A DNA stretch of 64,000 nucleotides. Source: Pseudoalteromonas sp. MMG007 (GTDB lineage: Bacteria; Pseudomonadota; Gammaproteobacteria; Enterobacterales; Alteromonadaceae). The notes beneath the pieces are model-generated. The model saw only the letters and a program-made list of their open reading frames with translations. It did no database searches and had not been told where the DNA came from. The position numbers and the translations under genes were made by a program. Positions 40,830-51,478 of this stretch are shown here, piece after piece; the first letter of the stretch is position 1, and the number at the start of each line of letters is the position of its first letter. The DNA lies in contig NZ_JAGJEI010000004.1 of assembly GCF_018100985.1 (NCBI RefSeq), forward strand, positions 62,001-126,000, in the 5' to 3' direction.

Positions 40830-41789
40830 TTATTCTGGCTTTTTGTAGTCATCTTGTTGGCTTGCAAGTCCACGTTTAGATTTTAACTGCCCATTTGGAT
40901 TACGTTCGCCAGTGCCGATAAACACACCATCAGCAAGTACTTTTATTGGACCATCAGGTAAATCTGTTGCTGTATCTACAGCTTGTCCATGACTAAACAC
41001 CGACCCTTGTTCTTTTGTTATTTCTACAACAGGAAGACCAACTAAAGCAGTGTCCATAGGTAGCAATAACTCATCAAGGTAAGTAGATGGTGCTATTTCT
41101 TCATCTTTCGCTTTATCTAACAAGGCTTGCACTTCATCAAGCGTTACCATTTTATCTGTTGGGTAGTGCCCTACAGCTGAGCGATGAAGCATAATAACAT
41201 GTGCGCCACACCCTAGGTTTTCGCCTAAATCATCAACAATAGTACGAATATACGTACCCTTTGACACATGCGCAGTCATTTGTACTTCGTTAGTTTGCTC
41301 ATCAAACTCATCTAGCGTTAAACTAAATACGTTAATTTTTCTGCATTTACGAGGTACTTCAATGCCTTCTCGTGCGTACTTGTATAAAGGCTTACCCTCA
41401 TACTTAAGCGCTGAATACATTGATGGATACTGATCTGATTCACCTAAAAAGGCCGCAATTTCACGCTCTAGCTGTTCATACGTTACGTTTACGTCTTTAG
41501 TACTAACAATTTCCCCATCAGAGTCTGATGTTGTTGTACGTTCACCTAATTTAGCGCGTACTACATAGGTTTTGTCTATATCGAGTAAAAACTGAGTGAA
41601 CTTTGTCGCTTCACCAAAACAAATGGGAAGCATACCTGTTGCTAGTGGGTCGAGTGCACCTGTATGCCCTGCTTTTTGAGCAAAATAAATACCTTTCGCT
41701 CGTTGCAGCGCTTTGTTAGACGAAATACCTTCTGGTTTGTTTAACAACAAAATACCGTCAACCGGACGGCCTTTACTGCGTCTTGCCAT
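40830..41789 (-). CDS. truB: tRNA pseudouridine-55 synthase
   Basis: 319 residues. TruB converts uridine 55 in the T loop of most tRNAs. Catalytic Asp in AGHTGALDPLATGMLP (near residue 45), plus the conserved YPSMYSALKYEGKPLYKYAREG and KGTYIRTIVDDLGENLGCGAHV. It overlaps rbfA by one base (TAATG), as in the E. coli order rbfA-truB-rpsO-pnp. Confidence 0.97.
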   Translation of the reverse strand: MARRSKGRPVDGILLLNKPEGISSNKALQRAKGIYFAQKAGHTGALDPLATGMLPICFGEATKFTQFLLDIDKTYVVRAKLGERTTTSDSDGEIVSTKDVNVTYEQLEREIAAFLGESDQYPSMYSALKYEGKPLYKYAREGIEVPRKCRKINVFSLTLDEFDEQTNEVQMTAHVSKGTYIRTIVDDLGENLGCGAHVIMLHRSAVGHYPTDKMVTLDEVQALLDKAKDEEIAPSTYLDELLLPMDTALVGLPVVEITKEQGSVFSHGQAVDTATDLPDGPIKVLADGVFIGTGERNPNGQLKSKRGLASQQDDYKKPE

Positions 41790-42196
41790 TAGTCTTTAGT
41801 GCCTTCTTCGCTATCTGTTTCGTCATCTACATGCTTAGCATTATCTTCACGAATAACCGAATCTACTAAGTTAGAAATACGCATACCTTCCATAAGTGAG
41901 TTGTCTACAACAAACTTAAGCTCTGGCATTATGCGTGCACGAATACGTTTACCTAATAACGAACGGATATAACCCGTAGCTTCGTTAAGTATTTTTGCGC
42001 TTTGCTTCGCTGCATTTTCATCTTCAGTATTAAATACTGTGATAAATACTTTAGCGTAAGATAAGTCGCGCGATACTTCTACCGCAGACACTGTCACCAT
42101 ACCTAAGCGTGGATCTTTAATTTCGCGTTGTAAAATTACAGCAATTTCTTTTTGAATTTGCTGAGCAACACGATCAGTGCGAGAAAACTCTCTCAT
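41789..42196 (-). CDS. rbfA: 30S ribosome-binding factor RbfA
   Basis: 135 residues. RbfA matures 16S rRNA and is required at low temperature. It has the KH-type II fold: [44 protein letters not shown], and the ending [20 protein letters not shown]. An acidic tail follows. It sits between infB and truB. Confidence 0.97.
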   Translation of the reverse strand: MREFSRTDRVAQQIQKEIAVILQREIKDPRLGMVTVSAVEVSRDLSYAKVFITVFNTEDENAAKQSAKILNEATGYIRSLLGKRIRARIMPELKFVVDNSLMEGMRISNLVDSVIREDNAKHVDDETDSEEGTKD

Positions 42197-42261
42197 TGCA
42201 TTTGTCCTAAAATAATAACTTATTGAAATTTAATAATAAGATAATTTAATAATGGATACAC

Positions 42262-42284
42262 AAATGGGGGCTAAGCCCCCATTT
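42262..42284 (-). terminator. Strong hairpin between infB and rbfA
   Basis: Near-perfect stem AAATGGGGGCT / AGCCCCCATTT with almost no loop. Only a short ATTTGTGT follows on the minus strand, so it may be an attenuator or an mRNA processing site within the operon rather than a full terminator. Confidence 0.6.
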
Positions 42285-42305
42285 ACAATCTTAGCTCACG
42301 AGCAA

Positions 42306-44966
42306 TTAAAGTGTACGTTGTACTTCAACTGTTTCGAATACTTCGATTTGGTCACCAACGCGAACGTCATTGTAGTTCTTAACGCCGATACCACATTCCA
42401 TGCCGTTACGAACATCAGCAACATCGTCTTTAAAGCGACGAAGTGACTCAAGCTCACCTTCGTAAATAACAACGTTATCACGAAGTACACGAATTGGCGC
42501 ACTGCGTTTAACAACACCTTCAGTAACCATACAACCAGCGATAGCGCCAATTTTTGGAGACTTAAATACGTCACGCACTTCAGCAAGACCAATGATCTCT
42601 TGCTTAAATTCTGGTGCTAACATACCTGACATTGCTTGTTTAACTTCGTCAATTAAGCTGTAGATTACGCTGTAGTAACGTAGGTCTAAGTTTTCAGTCT
42701 CAATTACTTTACGTGCAGATGCATCAGCACGAACATTAAAGCCAACTACGATTGCGTTAGACGCTGCAGCAAGTGTTGCATCAGTTTCAGTGATACCACC
42801 AACACCTGAACCTACAATCTTCACTTTTACTTCATCAGTAGAAAGTTTAGTTAGTGAGTCAGAAATCGCCTCGATTGAACCTTGAACGTCTGCTTTAAGT
42901 ACCACGTTAACTTCAGAAACATCGCCTTCAGCCATGTTAGTGAACATGTTTTCAAGCTTCGCTTTTTGCTGGCGAGCAAGTTTAACATCGCGGAATTTAC
43001 CTTGACGGTATAAAGCAACTTCACGTGCTTTACGCTCATCTTTAACTACAGTCGCTTCATCACCTGCAGCTGGAATACCCGAAAGACCTAAAATCTCAAC
43101 TGGAATAGAAGGACCAGCCGATTTGATGTCTTTACCGTTTTCATCGCGCATTGCGCGAACACGGCCATACTCAAGACCACATAATACAATGTCACCTTGG
43201 TTAAGCGTACCAGATTGAACTAGGATAGATGCAACTGGACCACGGCCTTTATCAAGACGAGATTCAATTACAACACCTGCAGCCATACCTGTAGAAGGAG
43301 CTGTAAGCTCTAAAAGCTCAGATTGCATAAGTACAGCTTCTAGAAGGTCATCAATACCTAAACCAGTTTTAGCTGAGATATGAACATACTGCGTATCGCC
43401 GCCCCAATCTTCAGGGATAACGTCTAGCTGCGCTAGTTCGTTTTTAACGCGATCTGGATCTGCGCCTTCTTTATCCATTTTGTTTACTGCGATGATTAAA
43501 GGAACGCCAGCTGCACGAGCATGCTGAACCGCTTCTTTAGTTTGTGGCATTACGCCATCATCCGCTGCAACTACTAGGATTACGATATCAGTCGCTTTAG
43601 CACCGCGAGCACGCATTGATGTAAACGCGGCGTGACCAGGAGTATCTAAGAACGTGATCATGCTGCCGTTTGTTTCAACGTGGTATGCACCAATGTGCTG
43701 TGTAATACCACCTGCTTCGCCAGATGCAACTTTCGCTGAACGAATGTAATCTAGTGTAGATGTTTTACCATGGTCAACGTGACCCATTACAGTTACTACT
43801 GGCGCGCGCGGCTCAGACTTACCATCTTCATGGCGGTCATTTAGTACTGTTTGCTCTAATTCGTTTTCTTTAACGATGATAACCTTGTGACCCATTTCTT
43901 CAGCAACAAGTTGTGCTGCTTCTTGGTCAATTACTTGGTTAATGGTAACCATGTCACCCATTTTCATCATTGTTTTCACAACTTCAGCGCCTTTAACAGC
44001 CATGCGTGATGCAAGCTCAGCAACTGTAATTGTTTCGCTAATGCGCACTTCGTTTTTAACGTCAGCAGTTGGTTTTTGGAAACCATGCTGCAGCGATGCT
44101 GGTGCTTTTAACTTAGACTTGTTACGGCCTCTAGACGCAGCAAATTTATCTTTTGCTGGTGCTTTTTTCTTTTTCTTCGCACGGCGTGTACCTTGCTCAT
44201 CACGAGCATCGGCAACATCTTCTGCTTCACGTGCGTAAGTTGAAGTCGTAAGGTGATGATCCGCAGTTTCTTCGCGTTTCTTACGTTCTTCTTCTTCTTT
44301 CTTCCAGCGTGCTGAATTCTCTTCAGCTAGCTTTCTTGCCTCTTCTGCTTGACGTTTCGCTTCTTCTTCAGCTTTCTTCAATGCGGCCTCTTCTGCTTCT
44401 TTTTGCAGACGCTCAGCTTCGATGCGATCTTTCTCAGACTTAGCACTTTGCTCTGGGGTCATCTGCTGTTGTTTAGCTTTACGCTCTGCATCTGCTTTGC
44501 GTTTAGCTTCTTCTTTGGCTTTACGATCAGCGTCTTCTTTCGCTTTACGTTCTGCCTCTTGTTTCGCTTTTAATTCAGCGGCTTCTTGTGCAGCTTTTTG
44601 CTGCTCTTCAAGACGCGCTTTCTCTTCTGCGGCTAGGCGTTGTTGCTCTTGTTCTTGCTCCATTGCGCTTTTCTTCACGTATGTACGTGTTTTGCGAACT
44701 TCAACTTGAACATCTTTTGCTTTACCCGTAGAACCAGTCACACTTAACGTGCTTTTGCTCTTACGTTGTAAAGTCATACGCGCTGGGCCATCTGAGCCAG
44801 TACCGCCATGTTGCTTGCTTAAATGATCAAGTAACGTCGCTTTTTCTGCTTCAGTTACATTATCAGTTGCCTGCTTAGTGATACCCGCTTGTGAAAACTG
44901 CTGTAGCAATTTATCAACAGTTGTACCTATATCGCCGGCTAGTTTTTCAACGTTTACTTCTGCCAT
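42306..44966 (-). CDS. infB: Translation initiation factor IF-2
   Basis: 886 residues from the ATG at 44966, which has GGAGGT upstream and gives the expected [10 protein letters not shown] start; a frame 13 codons longer is not needed. IF-2 is the GTPase that places initiator tRNA in the P site. The N-terminal domain is followed by a long charged, Lys/Glu/Ala-rich coiled segment (about 110-250), then the G domain from about residue 390 ([30 protein letters not shown]). The C-terminal domains end at VQRTL. It follows nusA by 25 bases. Confidence 0.98.
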   Translation of the reverse strand: MAEVNVEKLAGDIGTTVDKLLQQFSQAGITKQATDNVTEAEKATLLDHLSKQHGGTGSDGPARMTLQRKSKSTLSVTGSTGKAKDVQVEVRKTRTYVKKSAMEQEQEQQRLAAEEKARLEEQQKAAQEAAELKAKQEAERKAKEDADRKAKEEAKRKADAERKAKQQQMTPEQSAKSEKDRIEAERLQKEAEEAALKKAEEEAKRQAEEARKLAEENSARWKKEEEERKKREETADHHLTTSTYAREAEDVADARDEQGTRRAKKKKKAPAKDKFAASRGRNKSKLKAPASLQHGFQKPTADVKNEVRISETITVAELASRMAVKGAEVVKTMMKMGDMVTINQVIDQEAAQLVAEEMGHKVIIVKENELEQTVLNDRHEDGKSEPRAPVVTVMGHVDHGKTSTLDYIRSAKVASGEAGGITQHIGAYHVETNGSMITFLDTPGHAAFTSMRARGAKATDIVILVVAADDGVMPQTKEAVQHARAAGVPLIIAVNKMDKEGADPDRVKNELAQLDVIPEDWGGDTQYVHISAKTGLGIDDLLEAVLMQSELLELTAPSTGMAAGVVIESRLDKGRGPVASILVQSGTLNQGDIVLCGLEYGRVRAMRDENGKDIKSAGPSIPVEILGLSGIPAAGDEATVVKDERKAREVALYRQGKFRDVKLARQQKAKLENMFTNMAEGDVSEVNVVLKADVQGSIEAISDSLTKLSTDEVKVKIVGSGVGGITETDATLAAASNAIVVGFNVRADASARKVIETENLDLRYYSVIYSLIDEVKQAMSGMLAPEFKQEIIGLAEVRDVFKSPKIGAIAGCMVTEGVVKRSAPIRVLRDNVVIYEGELESLRRFKDDVADVRNGMECGIGVKNYNDVRVGDQIEVFETVEVQRTL

Positions 44967-44991
44967 AGTGTGTAATACCTCCGTTAATAAA

Positions 44992-46491
44992 TTACTCGTC
45001 TGCAAACCAACAAATATTACGTGCAGCCATGATTAATTCACCTGCTTTTTCAGGCGATAGCTCTGTAATATCAACTAGTTCGTCGATGCCTTGCTCAGCT
45101 AAGTCTTCAAGTGTAACTACACCTTTACTTGCCATAACAAATGCTAAATGACGCTCTAAGCCTTCAAGCGCAAGTAAGTCTTCAGCTGGTTCTACACCCT
45201 CTAAGCTTTCTTCCGTTTTAAGTGCTTTAGTCGTTAACGCGTCTTTTGCACGTGAACGTAAAACGTCTACTGTTTCTTCATCTAAGCCATCAATTTCTAA
45301 AAACTCTGATGCAGGTACATACGCTACTTCTTCAAGTGTAGAGAAACCTTCGTTGATAAGTAGTGATGCAAACTCATCATCGATGTCTAAGTTTTCAGTA
45401 AATAAGTTAATTAACTTATCTGACTCAGCTTCATTTTTAGTACGCATGTCTTCAACAGTCATAACATTTAGCTCCCAGCCAGTTAATTGGCTTGCTAAAC
45501 GAACGTTTTGACCATTGCGACCAATTGCTTGTGCTAGGTTATCTGCTTCAACAGCGATATCCATTGAGTGAGTGTCTTCATCCATTACGATTGAAGCAAC
45601 TTCTGCAGGTGCCATTGCGTTAATAACAAACTGCGCCGGATTGTCATCGTAAAGTACGATATCAACACGCTCACCGCCAAGTTCTGACGATACAGCTTGA
45701 ACACGTGCGCCACGCATACCAACACACGCACCTACAGGGTCAATACGTTTGTCGTTAGATTTAACAGCGATTTTAGCACGAGAACCTGGATCACGTGCTG
45801 CGGCACGTAATTCAATCATTTCTTCGCCAATTTCTGGCACCTCAATGCGGAATAATTCCATCAGCATTTCTGGTTTTGAACGCGTAACGAATAATTGCGC
45901 GCCACGTGCTTCTGGTTTAACTTCGTATAGAAGACCACGGATACGATCCCCCGGGCGGAAGTTTTCACGTGGTAGCATATCATCACGGTAAATAACCGCT
46001 TCTGCGTTGTTACCTAAATCAAGTACGATTGCATCACGAGTCGCTTTTTTAACTACACCCGTTACAAGCTCGCCTTCTTGATCTTTATAAGCTTCTACAA
46101 CTAAAGCGCGCTCAGCTTCACGTACTTTTTGTACGATAACTTGCTTTGCCATCTGTGTAGTTATGCGGTCAAATTTAATAGATTCAATCTGTTCTTCAAC
46201 ATAATCACCCATTTGCAAATCAGGTTCTTCAACTTGAGCTGCTTCTAATGTGATTTCACTGTAAGGGTTTTCTAATGAACCATCTTCTTGAACTTCTGCA
46301 ATCTGCCAGCGACGGAACGTGTCGTAATCGCCCGTTTTACGGTCAATTGCAACACGCACTTCAATTTCGCCGTCGTGTTTTTTCTTTGTTGCTGTCGCTA
46401 GAGCGAACTCTAGTGCTTCAAAAATCTTCTCTTTTGGAACCGCTTTCTCATTGGAAACGGCTTCAGCAACTAATAATATCTCTTTTGCCAT
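44992..46491 (-). CDS. nusA: Transcription termination/antitermination factor NusA
   Basis: 499 residues from the ATG at 46491 ([16 protein letters not shown]), which has GAGG upstream; the frame extends 11 codons further without support. NusA binds RNA polymerase and controls pausing, termination and antitermination. Order: N-terminal RNAP-binding domain, S1 (about 135-200), KH1 and KH2 (about 230-345, with [20 protein letters not shown]), and two C-terminal acidic repeats. The rimP-nusA-infB order is conserved. Confidence 0.98.
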   Translation of the reverse strand: MAKEILLVAEAVSNEKAVPKEKIFEALEFALATATKKKHDGEIEVRVAIDRKTGDYDTFRRWQIAEVQEDGSLENPYSEITLEAAQVEEPDLQMGDYVEEQIESIKFDRITTQMAKQVIVQKVREAERALVVEAYKDQEGELVTGVVKKATRDAIVLDLGNNAEAVIYRDDMLPRENFRPGDRIRGLLYEVKPEARGAQLFVTRSKPEMLMELFRIEVPEIGEEMIELRAAARDPGSRAKIAVKSNDKRIDPVGACVGMRGARVQAVSSELGGERVDIVLYDDNPAQFVINAMAPAEVASIVMDEDTHSMDIAVEADNLAQAIGRNGQNVRLASQLTGWELNVMTVEDMRTKNEAESDKLINLFTENLDIDDEFASLLINEGFSTLEEVAYVPASEFLEIDGLDEETVDVLRSRAKDALTTKALKTEESLEGVEPAEDLLALEGLERHLAFVMASKGVVTLEDLAEQGIDELVDITELSPEKAGELIMAARNICWFADE

Positions 46492-46529
46492 GGGTAATGC
46501 CTCGCTTGCCCTATTCCTTCGCACTCGAA

Positions 46530-46985
46530 TTAAAACTTTGCGATTAAATTCGCACGTTCGATGTTACTAAGCATGATTAAATACTCTGCACCATCAGTAG
46601 ATAGTGTGATCATATCGCTGCTAACAGCTACTAAGTCGCCTTTAAAATTACGACGACCATCTTGTGGAAGTTTAGTACGTACGCGTACTTCCTCTCCTTG
46701 CGCCTGCTCGTAGTGATCTTGTTTGAATAATGGACGATCAACACCAGGAGACGATACTTCCAAATCATATTCGTTTGTAATTGGGTCTTCGACATCTAAA
46801 ATCGCACTAATTTGGCGACTTGCGTCCGCACAGTTATCAACTGAGATCCCATCCTCATGAGCAATATATACTCTTAAGGTAGAATGGCGACCCGCTTGCA
46901 CAAACTCAAGACCATGTAATTCAAAGCCTAACATTTCTACCGCAGGCGTTAACATGGTTACTAAATCTTGTTCAAGTTTTGTCAC
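46530..46985 (-). CDS. rimP: Ribosome maturation factor RimP
   Basis: 151 residues from a GTG at 46985 behind GGAGG, matching the E. coli length of about 150; a frame seven codons longer exists but lacks support. RimP helps to assemble the 30S subunit. Motifs: [40 protein letters not shown] and the long [19 protein letters not shown]. It is the first protein gene after metY and a series of hairpins. Confidence 0.97.
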   Translation of the reverse strand: MTKLEQDLVTMLTPAVEMLGFELHGLEFVQAGRHSTLRVYIAHEDGISVDNCADASRQISAILDVEDPITNEYDLEVSSPGVDRPLFKQDHYEQAQGEEVRVRTKLPQDGRRNFKGDLVAVSSDMITLSTDGAEYLIMLSNIERANLIAKF

Positions 46986-47003
46986 GAAAATCCTCCATAC
47001 AAA

Positions 47004-47025
47004 CAAAAAAAGGGCTTATAGCCCT
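47004..47025 (-). terminator. Hairpin with T-run just before rimP
   Basis: Stem AGGGCT / AGCCCT followed by seven T residues on the minus strand, ending about 19 bases before the rimP start. It is placed to attenuate transcription entering rimP-nusA-infB from metY. Confidence 0.65.
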
Positions 47026-47090
47026 AAAATACTGTGTTTAAATTTTGATTTGATGACACTTGCCACAAATCGTAAGGTGCAGATACAACA

Positions 47091-47113
47091 ACGCCCCGAA
47101 CCAAGCGGGGCGT
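47091..47113 (-). terminator. GC-rich hairpin in metY-rimP spacer
   Basis: Perfect eight-base stem ACGCCCCG / CGGGGCGT with a seven-base loop, followed by TGTTGT on the minus strand. It could be a terminator or an RNA-processing site. Confidence 0.6.
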
Positions 47114-47210
47114 CACACCAATAAAGCATAAAACTGTGTGGCCTAGGGCCAAGCTTGGTTGCGGGTCAATAACCTGACCAAATTTAAACTACATAGCTTA
47201 AAACGCAAAA

Positions 47211-47232
47211 CGCGCATTACTTAGAATGCGCG
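47211..47232 (-). terminator. Hairpin just after metY
   Basis: Perfect stem CGCGCATT / AATGCGCG with a six-base loop, 36 bases past the tRNA, followed by TTTTGCGTTTT on the minus strand: likely a leaky terminator and the 3' boundary for tRNA processing. Confidence 0.7.
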
Positions 47233-47267
47233 ATATAAATTAGTAAGGTAATACCTACTAGTAGAAT

Positions 47268-47344
<77 letters not shown>

Positions 47345-47414
47345 CCAATAGATATCAAACCTAAAATTTAATATCGCTGTTAGGTGTTTTACAACACACT
47401 AAACAATGGCCGCT

Positions 47415-47443
47415 ATTATAAGGATGTGTGGCATAATTAGCAA
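47415..47443 (-). promoter_or_regulatory. Sigma-70 promoter of metY operon
   Basis: On the minus strand, TTGCTA (47443-47438) and a perfect TATAAT (47420-47415) are 17 bp apart, followed by the GC-rich AGCGGCC discriminator typical of stringently controlled stable-RNA promoters. The rest of the 400-base gap to the globin gene (47444-47748) shows only AT-rich DNA. Confidence 0.8.
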
Positions 47444-47748
47444 CCATAATAAGTAATTAGTTTTTAAAAATACCAGTTCCCAAGATGCTAATTTTATATA
47501 GGCATTAGAATCATAAGCTTCACAAAACACGGTAACTTTGTATACTTGATTAATTGGGCTACATTTAAAATGCTTATGCTAACCAGTTTTAAGTGTGATT
47601 TATACACACGTAATAGCTAGAAATAACGTTAAAAAAGACAAAAGCCATACTTTAACATTGAAAAGCGTGCAGTATTTGAGCACACCGCTATAATAAAGCG
47701 TAAACAGATTTGAGAATAATAATTATAATTCACTGCGAAGAGATAATA

Positions 47749-48210
47749 ATGAATACACAACAATCAGCATTGTTAGATAATTTAAAAATTATTAAACCGA
47801 ATTTTCATGCCTTTACAGCTCGCTTCCATAGTAAATTGGCAGAATCTGATATAAAGATGGATTATCCTGCAGCGTCGCATTTTAACGAAAAAAGTTTTAC
47901 TTTGTTTTGCGTGCTTGAGCGAATAGTTAAACACATAAATAAGCCATCACAGGTTGCCCCTTTTTTAGTACACCATTTAGCTTATTTAAAAAAGTCAGGC
48001 GCAACTCAAAATGATATATCTATTTTAGCTGATGCTTTTTACGATACGCTTAAAGAACACCTTGGCAGGTATTTTACCCACGAAAGCCAGGTTGCTTGGC
48101 GAGATGCGCTTAACTTTTTTGAAAAATTTGCTAACAGCACCCTATTCAATTTCTCAAACGTGATTTCGTTTCAACAGAAGATTCAGCAAAAACAAAGTAA
48201 TAATTCGTAA
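47749..48210 (+). CDS. Single-domain globin-like protein
   Basis: 153 residues from the ATG at 47749, which has GAAGAGA upstream; a TTG 13 codons earlier lacks support. The sequence fits a bacterial globin: NLKIIKPNFHAFTARFHSKL (A-B helices), PFLVHHLAYLKKSGATQND, where the His pair would provide the proximal ligand, and LGRYFTHESQVAWRDALNFFEKF. No reductase domain is attached. Globins of this type bind O2 or NO. The family call rests on pattern, not on strong motifs; conserved pocket residues should be checked by structure. Confidence 0.65.
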   Translation: MNTQQSALLDNLKIIKPNFHAFTARFHSKLAESDIKMDYPAASHFNEKSFTLFCVLERIVKHINKPSQVAPFLVHHLAYLKKSGATQNDISILADAFYDTLKEHLGRYFTHESQVAWRDALNFFEKFANSTLFNFSNVISFQQKIQQKQSNNS

Positions 48211-48536
48211 TTATAATGCTTAACCGGTTTTATAATCGGTTGAGCTCTGTCCTCTTATTACACACCACTGCATATTCAAAACGCCTATTAATTTAAACAC
48301 GATGTAATGAAAGCTGCGCTCCATCATTAATACACTCATTTGACTCAACATTAATAAAGGTACATCGCTGTTTTCAGATATGCACTTTATAAATTTTATC
48401 TAGTTCTCAGCTTTATTAGGCTCTAGCACTCTGGTTTATTTATGTGCCAGTAAGTTTGATAAGGTACTTTACTACTGTATTAAATTATCAAGATCGGTTC
48501 CCCGCTCAATGACGTATATAAAAATTTGGCCATGTT
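48211..48536 (+). other. Intergenic region upstream of photolyase
   Basis: 326 bases. A weak inverted repeat (AACCG / CGGTT near 48222-48241) follows the globin gene. A sigma-70-like promoter TTGATA (48456) with a 16-bp spacer and TATTAA (48478) could drive the photolyase. No other structure seen. Confidence 0.4.
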
Positions 48537-50093
48537 ATGAAAAACTATAAAACACTCAGACTCATATTAGGCGATCAACTAAACCCCTCTCATTCATGGT
48601 TTAAGCATAAAGACAATGACACTCTGTATTTAATAGCAGAGCTTAAACAAGAAACAAATTACGTAAAACATCATGTTCAAAAGTTATGTGCTTTTTTTAC
48701 AGCCATGGCTAATTTTGCAAGTGCACTAGAAGATGCAGGGTTTAGCGTACTTCATTTAACGCTTGATGAAACACATGATGATGAACACCTGCCTGGTTTA
48801 TTAAATCGCATAGCTGCGCACTATAATTGCTCAGCTATAGAGTACCAATATCCAGATGAATATCGATTAAAAGAGCAAATGAATCGATTTAAAAAGGACA
48901 GTACATTTCACGTAAATGCAGTTGACACAGAACACTTTTTATTACCGTTTGAGCAAATAACTAAACGATTCGCTAAAAATAAACATGTAACAATGGAGCA
49001 TTTTTATCGCGCCATGAGAAAGCAATACAATATATTGATGGATGGCGATAAACCACAAGGCGGCAAATGGAACTATGACAGTAATAATCGCAATAAATTT
49101 TCAAAGACAGATTTAGCTGATATCCCGCTTCCAAAAATGTTTGATAACGATGTTAGTAGTATAATTTCTCGTTTAAAAAAACATAATGTGGGCTATTTTG
49201 GAGAAATTAAAGATGAGCTACTTCAGTGGCCAACCACCAGAAAGCAAGCTATTGAATGCTTGGAATACTTTTGTAAAAATTTGCTAAGTCGCTTTGGGCA
49301 ATTTCAAGATGCGATGACAGATCAATCCAACCATAACAGCAGCTTGTATCACAGCCGCTTATCGTTTGCATTAAATGCAAAAATACTTCATCCCCTTTAT
49401 GTAATTAAACGCGTATTAAATGAATATGAACAAAACCCTCAACAAATAACAATTTCACAAGTTGAAGGATTCACTAGACAAATTTTAGGCTGGAGGGAAT
49501 ATGTAAGAGCTGTTTATTGGGTGAATATGCCTGATTATGCAGATAAAAATCAACTAGATGCTAAGAAAAATCTACCCCGCTACTTTTGGGATGGAAACAC
49601 AAAAATGAACTGCTTAAGCCATGCACTTACCCAAAGCCTTGAGACCGCTTATGCCCACCATATACAGCGACTTATGGTCATAGGGAACTTTTGCTTATTA
49701 ACAGGCATGAACCCGAACGAAGTAGATAATTGGTATTTAGGCGTTTATATAGACGCCATAGAATGGGTGGAAATGCCAAACACACGAGGTATGAGCCAGT
49801 TTGCTGATGACGGTATTATTGCAACCAAGCCCTATTCTGCAAGTGGTAATTATATCAATAAAATGAGTGATTACTGCAAAAGCTGTCGATACGACGTAAA
49901 GCAAAAAATAGGTGAGAACGCGTGTCCGCTGAACAGCCTATATTGGCACTTTATGAACAAGCATAGAGATAGGTTACAATCTAACCCTAGAATAGGCATG
50001 GTTTATAAAAACTGGGATAAACAGTCATTCGATCTTCAAACACAAACTCTTGAGCAAGCGAAGCTTTATATCAAAAACATAGATACTTTATAA
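48537..50093 (+). CDS. FeS-containing photolyase (PhrB / FeS-BCP class)
   Basis: 518 residues. The N-terminal domain (LRLILGDQLNPSHSWF) and the C-terminal FAD domain (QVEGFTRQILGWREYVRAVYW, GDF-like MVIGNFCLLTGMNP) define the iron-sulphur bacterial cryptochrome/photolyase group. Cysteines at 359, 447, 450 and 463 have the spacing (88, 3, 13) of the 4Fe-4S ligands in Agrobacterium PhrB, a (6-4) photolyase. It probably repairs UV photoproducts with light, useful in surface seawater. No Shine-Dalgarno is evident, and a two-codon frame (ATG TTA TGA) overlaps the start. Confidence 0.95.
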   Translation: MKNYKTLRLILGDQLNPSHSWFKHKDNDTLYLIAELKQETNYVKHHVQKLCAFFTAMANFASALEDAGFSVLHLTLDETHDDEHLPGLLNRIAAHYNCSAIEYQYPDEYRLKEQMNRFKKDSTFHVNAVDTEHFLLPFEQITKRFAKNKHVTMEHFYRAMRKQYNILMDGDKPQGGKWNYDSNNRNKFSKTDLADIPLPKMFDNDVSSIISRLKKHNVGYFGEIKDELLQWPTTRKQAIECLEYFCKNLLSRFGQFQDAMTDQSNHNSSLYHSRLSFALNAKILHPLYVIKRVLNEYEQNPQQITISQVEGFTRQILGWREYVRAVYWVNMPDYADKNQLDAKKNLPRYFWDGNTKMNCLSHALTQSLETAYAHHIQRLMVIGNFCLLTGMNPNEVDNWYLGVYIDAIEWVEMPNTRGMSQFADDGIIATKPYSASGNYINKMSDYCKSCRYDVKQKIGENACPLNSLYWHFMNKHRDRLQSNPRIGMVYKNWDKQSFDLQTQTLEQAKLYIKNIDTL

Positions 50094-50096
50094 CGT

Positions 50097-50119
50097 AAAA
50101 ACCGCCTCAAATGAGGCGG
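50097..50119 (-). terminator. Terminator between convergent photolyase and hsp20
   Basis: Perfect stem CCGCCTC / GAGGCGG with loop AAAT; the minus strand continues TTTTTACG, so it mainly ends the hsp20 transcript. Confidence 0.85.
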
Positions 50120-50152
50120 CTAAATAATCAGGGGAAAATGTACTTTAGAAGA

Positions 50153-50599
50153 TTATTTACCTTCTATTAGGTTGCTATTACCAATTTCAATTTTACGTGG
50201 TTTTAACGCTTCAGGGATCTCACGTTCTAAGTCAATACTTAGTAAGCCATTGGCTAAATCTGCGCCAAGTACTTTTACATGATCTCCTAACTGGAATTTA
50301 CGTTCAAAGTTACGCTCAGCAATACCTTGATGAATAAATTTACGCTCTGTGTTTTCATCTTTGTTTGCTTTAGTGCCTGCAACTTTAAGCGTGTTGTTTT
50401 CAGACTCAATAGTTAACTCGCTTTCACTAAAACCTGCTACCGCCATTGTGATACGGTACTTGTCTTTATCGAGTGCTTCTATGTTGTACGGAGGAAAGCT
50501 CGGTTGCTTGTCTGTACGTGCTGCTGCGTCCATTAAAGATGCTAAGTGATCAAAGCCAATGAATGAACGGTATAGTGGTGATAAGTCTACTGTACGCAT
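50153..50599 (-). CDS. ibpA: Small heat-shock protein (Hsp20/IbpA)
   Basis: 148 residues. It holds unfolding proteins for later rescue by DnaK and ClpB. The alpha-crystallin domain spans about 35-130: PPYNIEALDKDKYRITMAVAG, KFIHQGIAERNFERKFQLGDHV and LANGLLSIDLEREIP. IbpA landmarks are the N-terminal PLYRSFIGFDHLASLMD and the C-terminal KPRKIEIG (IxI-type). The GAGGAT ribosome site sits in the loop and 3' arm of a weak AU hairpin (50604-50626), perhaps a thermosensor. Confidence 0.95.
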   Translation of the reverse strand: MRTVDLSPLYRSFIGFDHLASLMDAAARTDKQPSFPPYNIEALDKDKYRITMAVAGFSESELTIESENNTLKVAGTKANKDENTERKFIHQGIAERNFERKFQLGDHVKVLGADLANGLLSIDLEREIPEALKPRKIEIGNSNLIEGK

Positions 50600-50790
50600 A
50601 ATAATATCCTCATATTTAAGCGATATAATGTTGCTACTTTTCTTTTGAACAAGTACAACACAATTAAATTAATAATATAAATTTCAATTACTTCTGTTAA
50701 ATAAAGACCCATCAGGCGTCTTCACTTAACTATTTATGGGCAGTAATTTTGTTTTCAAGTAATTAAATAAAAAAATTTTAAATAAAATAA

Positions 50791-50816
50791 AAAAGGCACA
50801 TAACTGTGCCTTTTTT
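50791..50816 (-). terminator. Terminator of peroxiredoxin-like gene
   Basis: Stem AAAAGGCACA / TGTGCCTTTT with loop TAAC, just past the stop codon. T-runs occur on both strands. Confidence 0.9.
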
Positions 50817-50835
50817 AATTCATTTAAAAATATGA

Positions 50836-51366
50836 CTATTTAATAAACGTGCCTCGGATTGGGTAATCGTTTTCTCGTGAAAACTTAATCCCACCTAACA
50901 ACTGCTCTAAATCAGGACGAACGAAAGGGCTGTTTGAAATATCGAGCATTTGCAGCTGATTTTTTTCGTTAAGTACAAAAATACCTGGCTCTGCAAATGG
51001 GTGATCAGTTTCGGCATCACTTCGTGGCTCACTAATATGTAGCCCTAAATCGGTCATTTGCTTAATGGTTAAGCCGTAGTAAATTGGAAAGTTGATATCT
51101 ATTTTTTCAAAATGCTTATTAAGCTGCTCATGACTATCGCCGCTAACGGCAACAACTTCAACGCCAGCCTCTTTAAAGTCTTCATGCATTTTAGCCAGTT
51201 CATTAAGTTGCACAGTACATTTAGGACAGTGTTGACCTCTATAAACAACAATCATTTTCCAAGGGGAGTCACTTACTCTGTCTACTAAGTCTATTTTTTG
51301 CTCGTCTACATCACTCACTATTAGTGATGGCATAATATCCGCAGGCTTTAAACTAGTGTTACTCAT
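50836..51366 (-). CDS. Peroxiredoxin-like (AhpC/TSA-fold) protein
   Basis: 176 residues with a thioredoxin-fold core. The active-site region VVYRGQHCPKCTVQLNELAK has a CxxC pair rather than the single peroxidatic Cys of classical AhpC, and VAVSGDSHEQLNKHF and FAEPGIFVLNEKNQLQ follow. No signal peptide, so it is cytoplasmic. It could reduce peroxides or disulphides. It has GGAG upstream. It lies downstream of luxO but is probably transcribed separately, since 112 bases separate them. Confidence 0.85.
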   Translation of the reverse strand: MSNTSLKPADIMPSLIVSDVDEQKIDLVDRVSDSPWKMIVVYRGQHCPKCTVQLNELAKMHEDFKEAGVEVVAVSGDSHEQLNKHFEKIDINFPIYYGLTIKQMTDLGLHISEPRSDAETDHPFAEPGIFVLNEKNQLQMLDISNSPFVRPDLEQLLGGIKFSRENDYPIRGTFIK

Positions 51367-51478
51367 GGCGATCTCCTTTTACTTTTCAGATTAAAAATTA
51401 ATTTTGCTCTTACCCATAGACCTTAGGGTAACTTATATTAATTCAACCTGAAAAATGTAATCACAACGCTATAAATAT

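Noticed and set aside
43942..44709. Plus-strand frames opposite infB
   Set aside because: Low-complexity antisense of the Lys/Glu/Ala-rich IF-2 linker; no ribosome sites.
47155..47165. tRNA 3'-end repeat as an integration (att) scar
   Set aside because: Only 11 bases match, and no integrase or foreign DNA lies between the copies.
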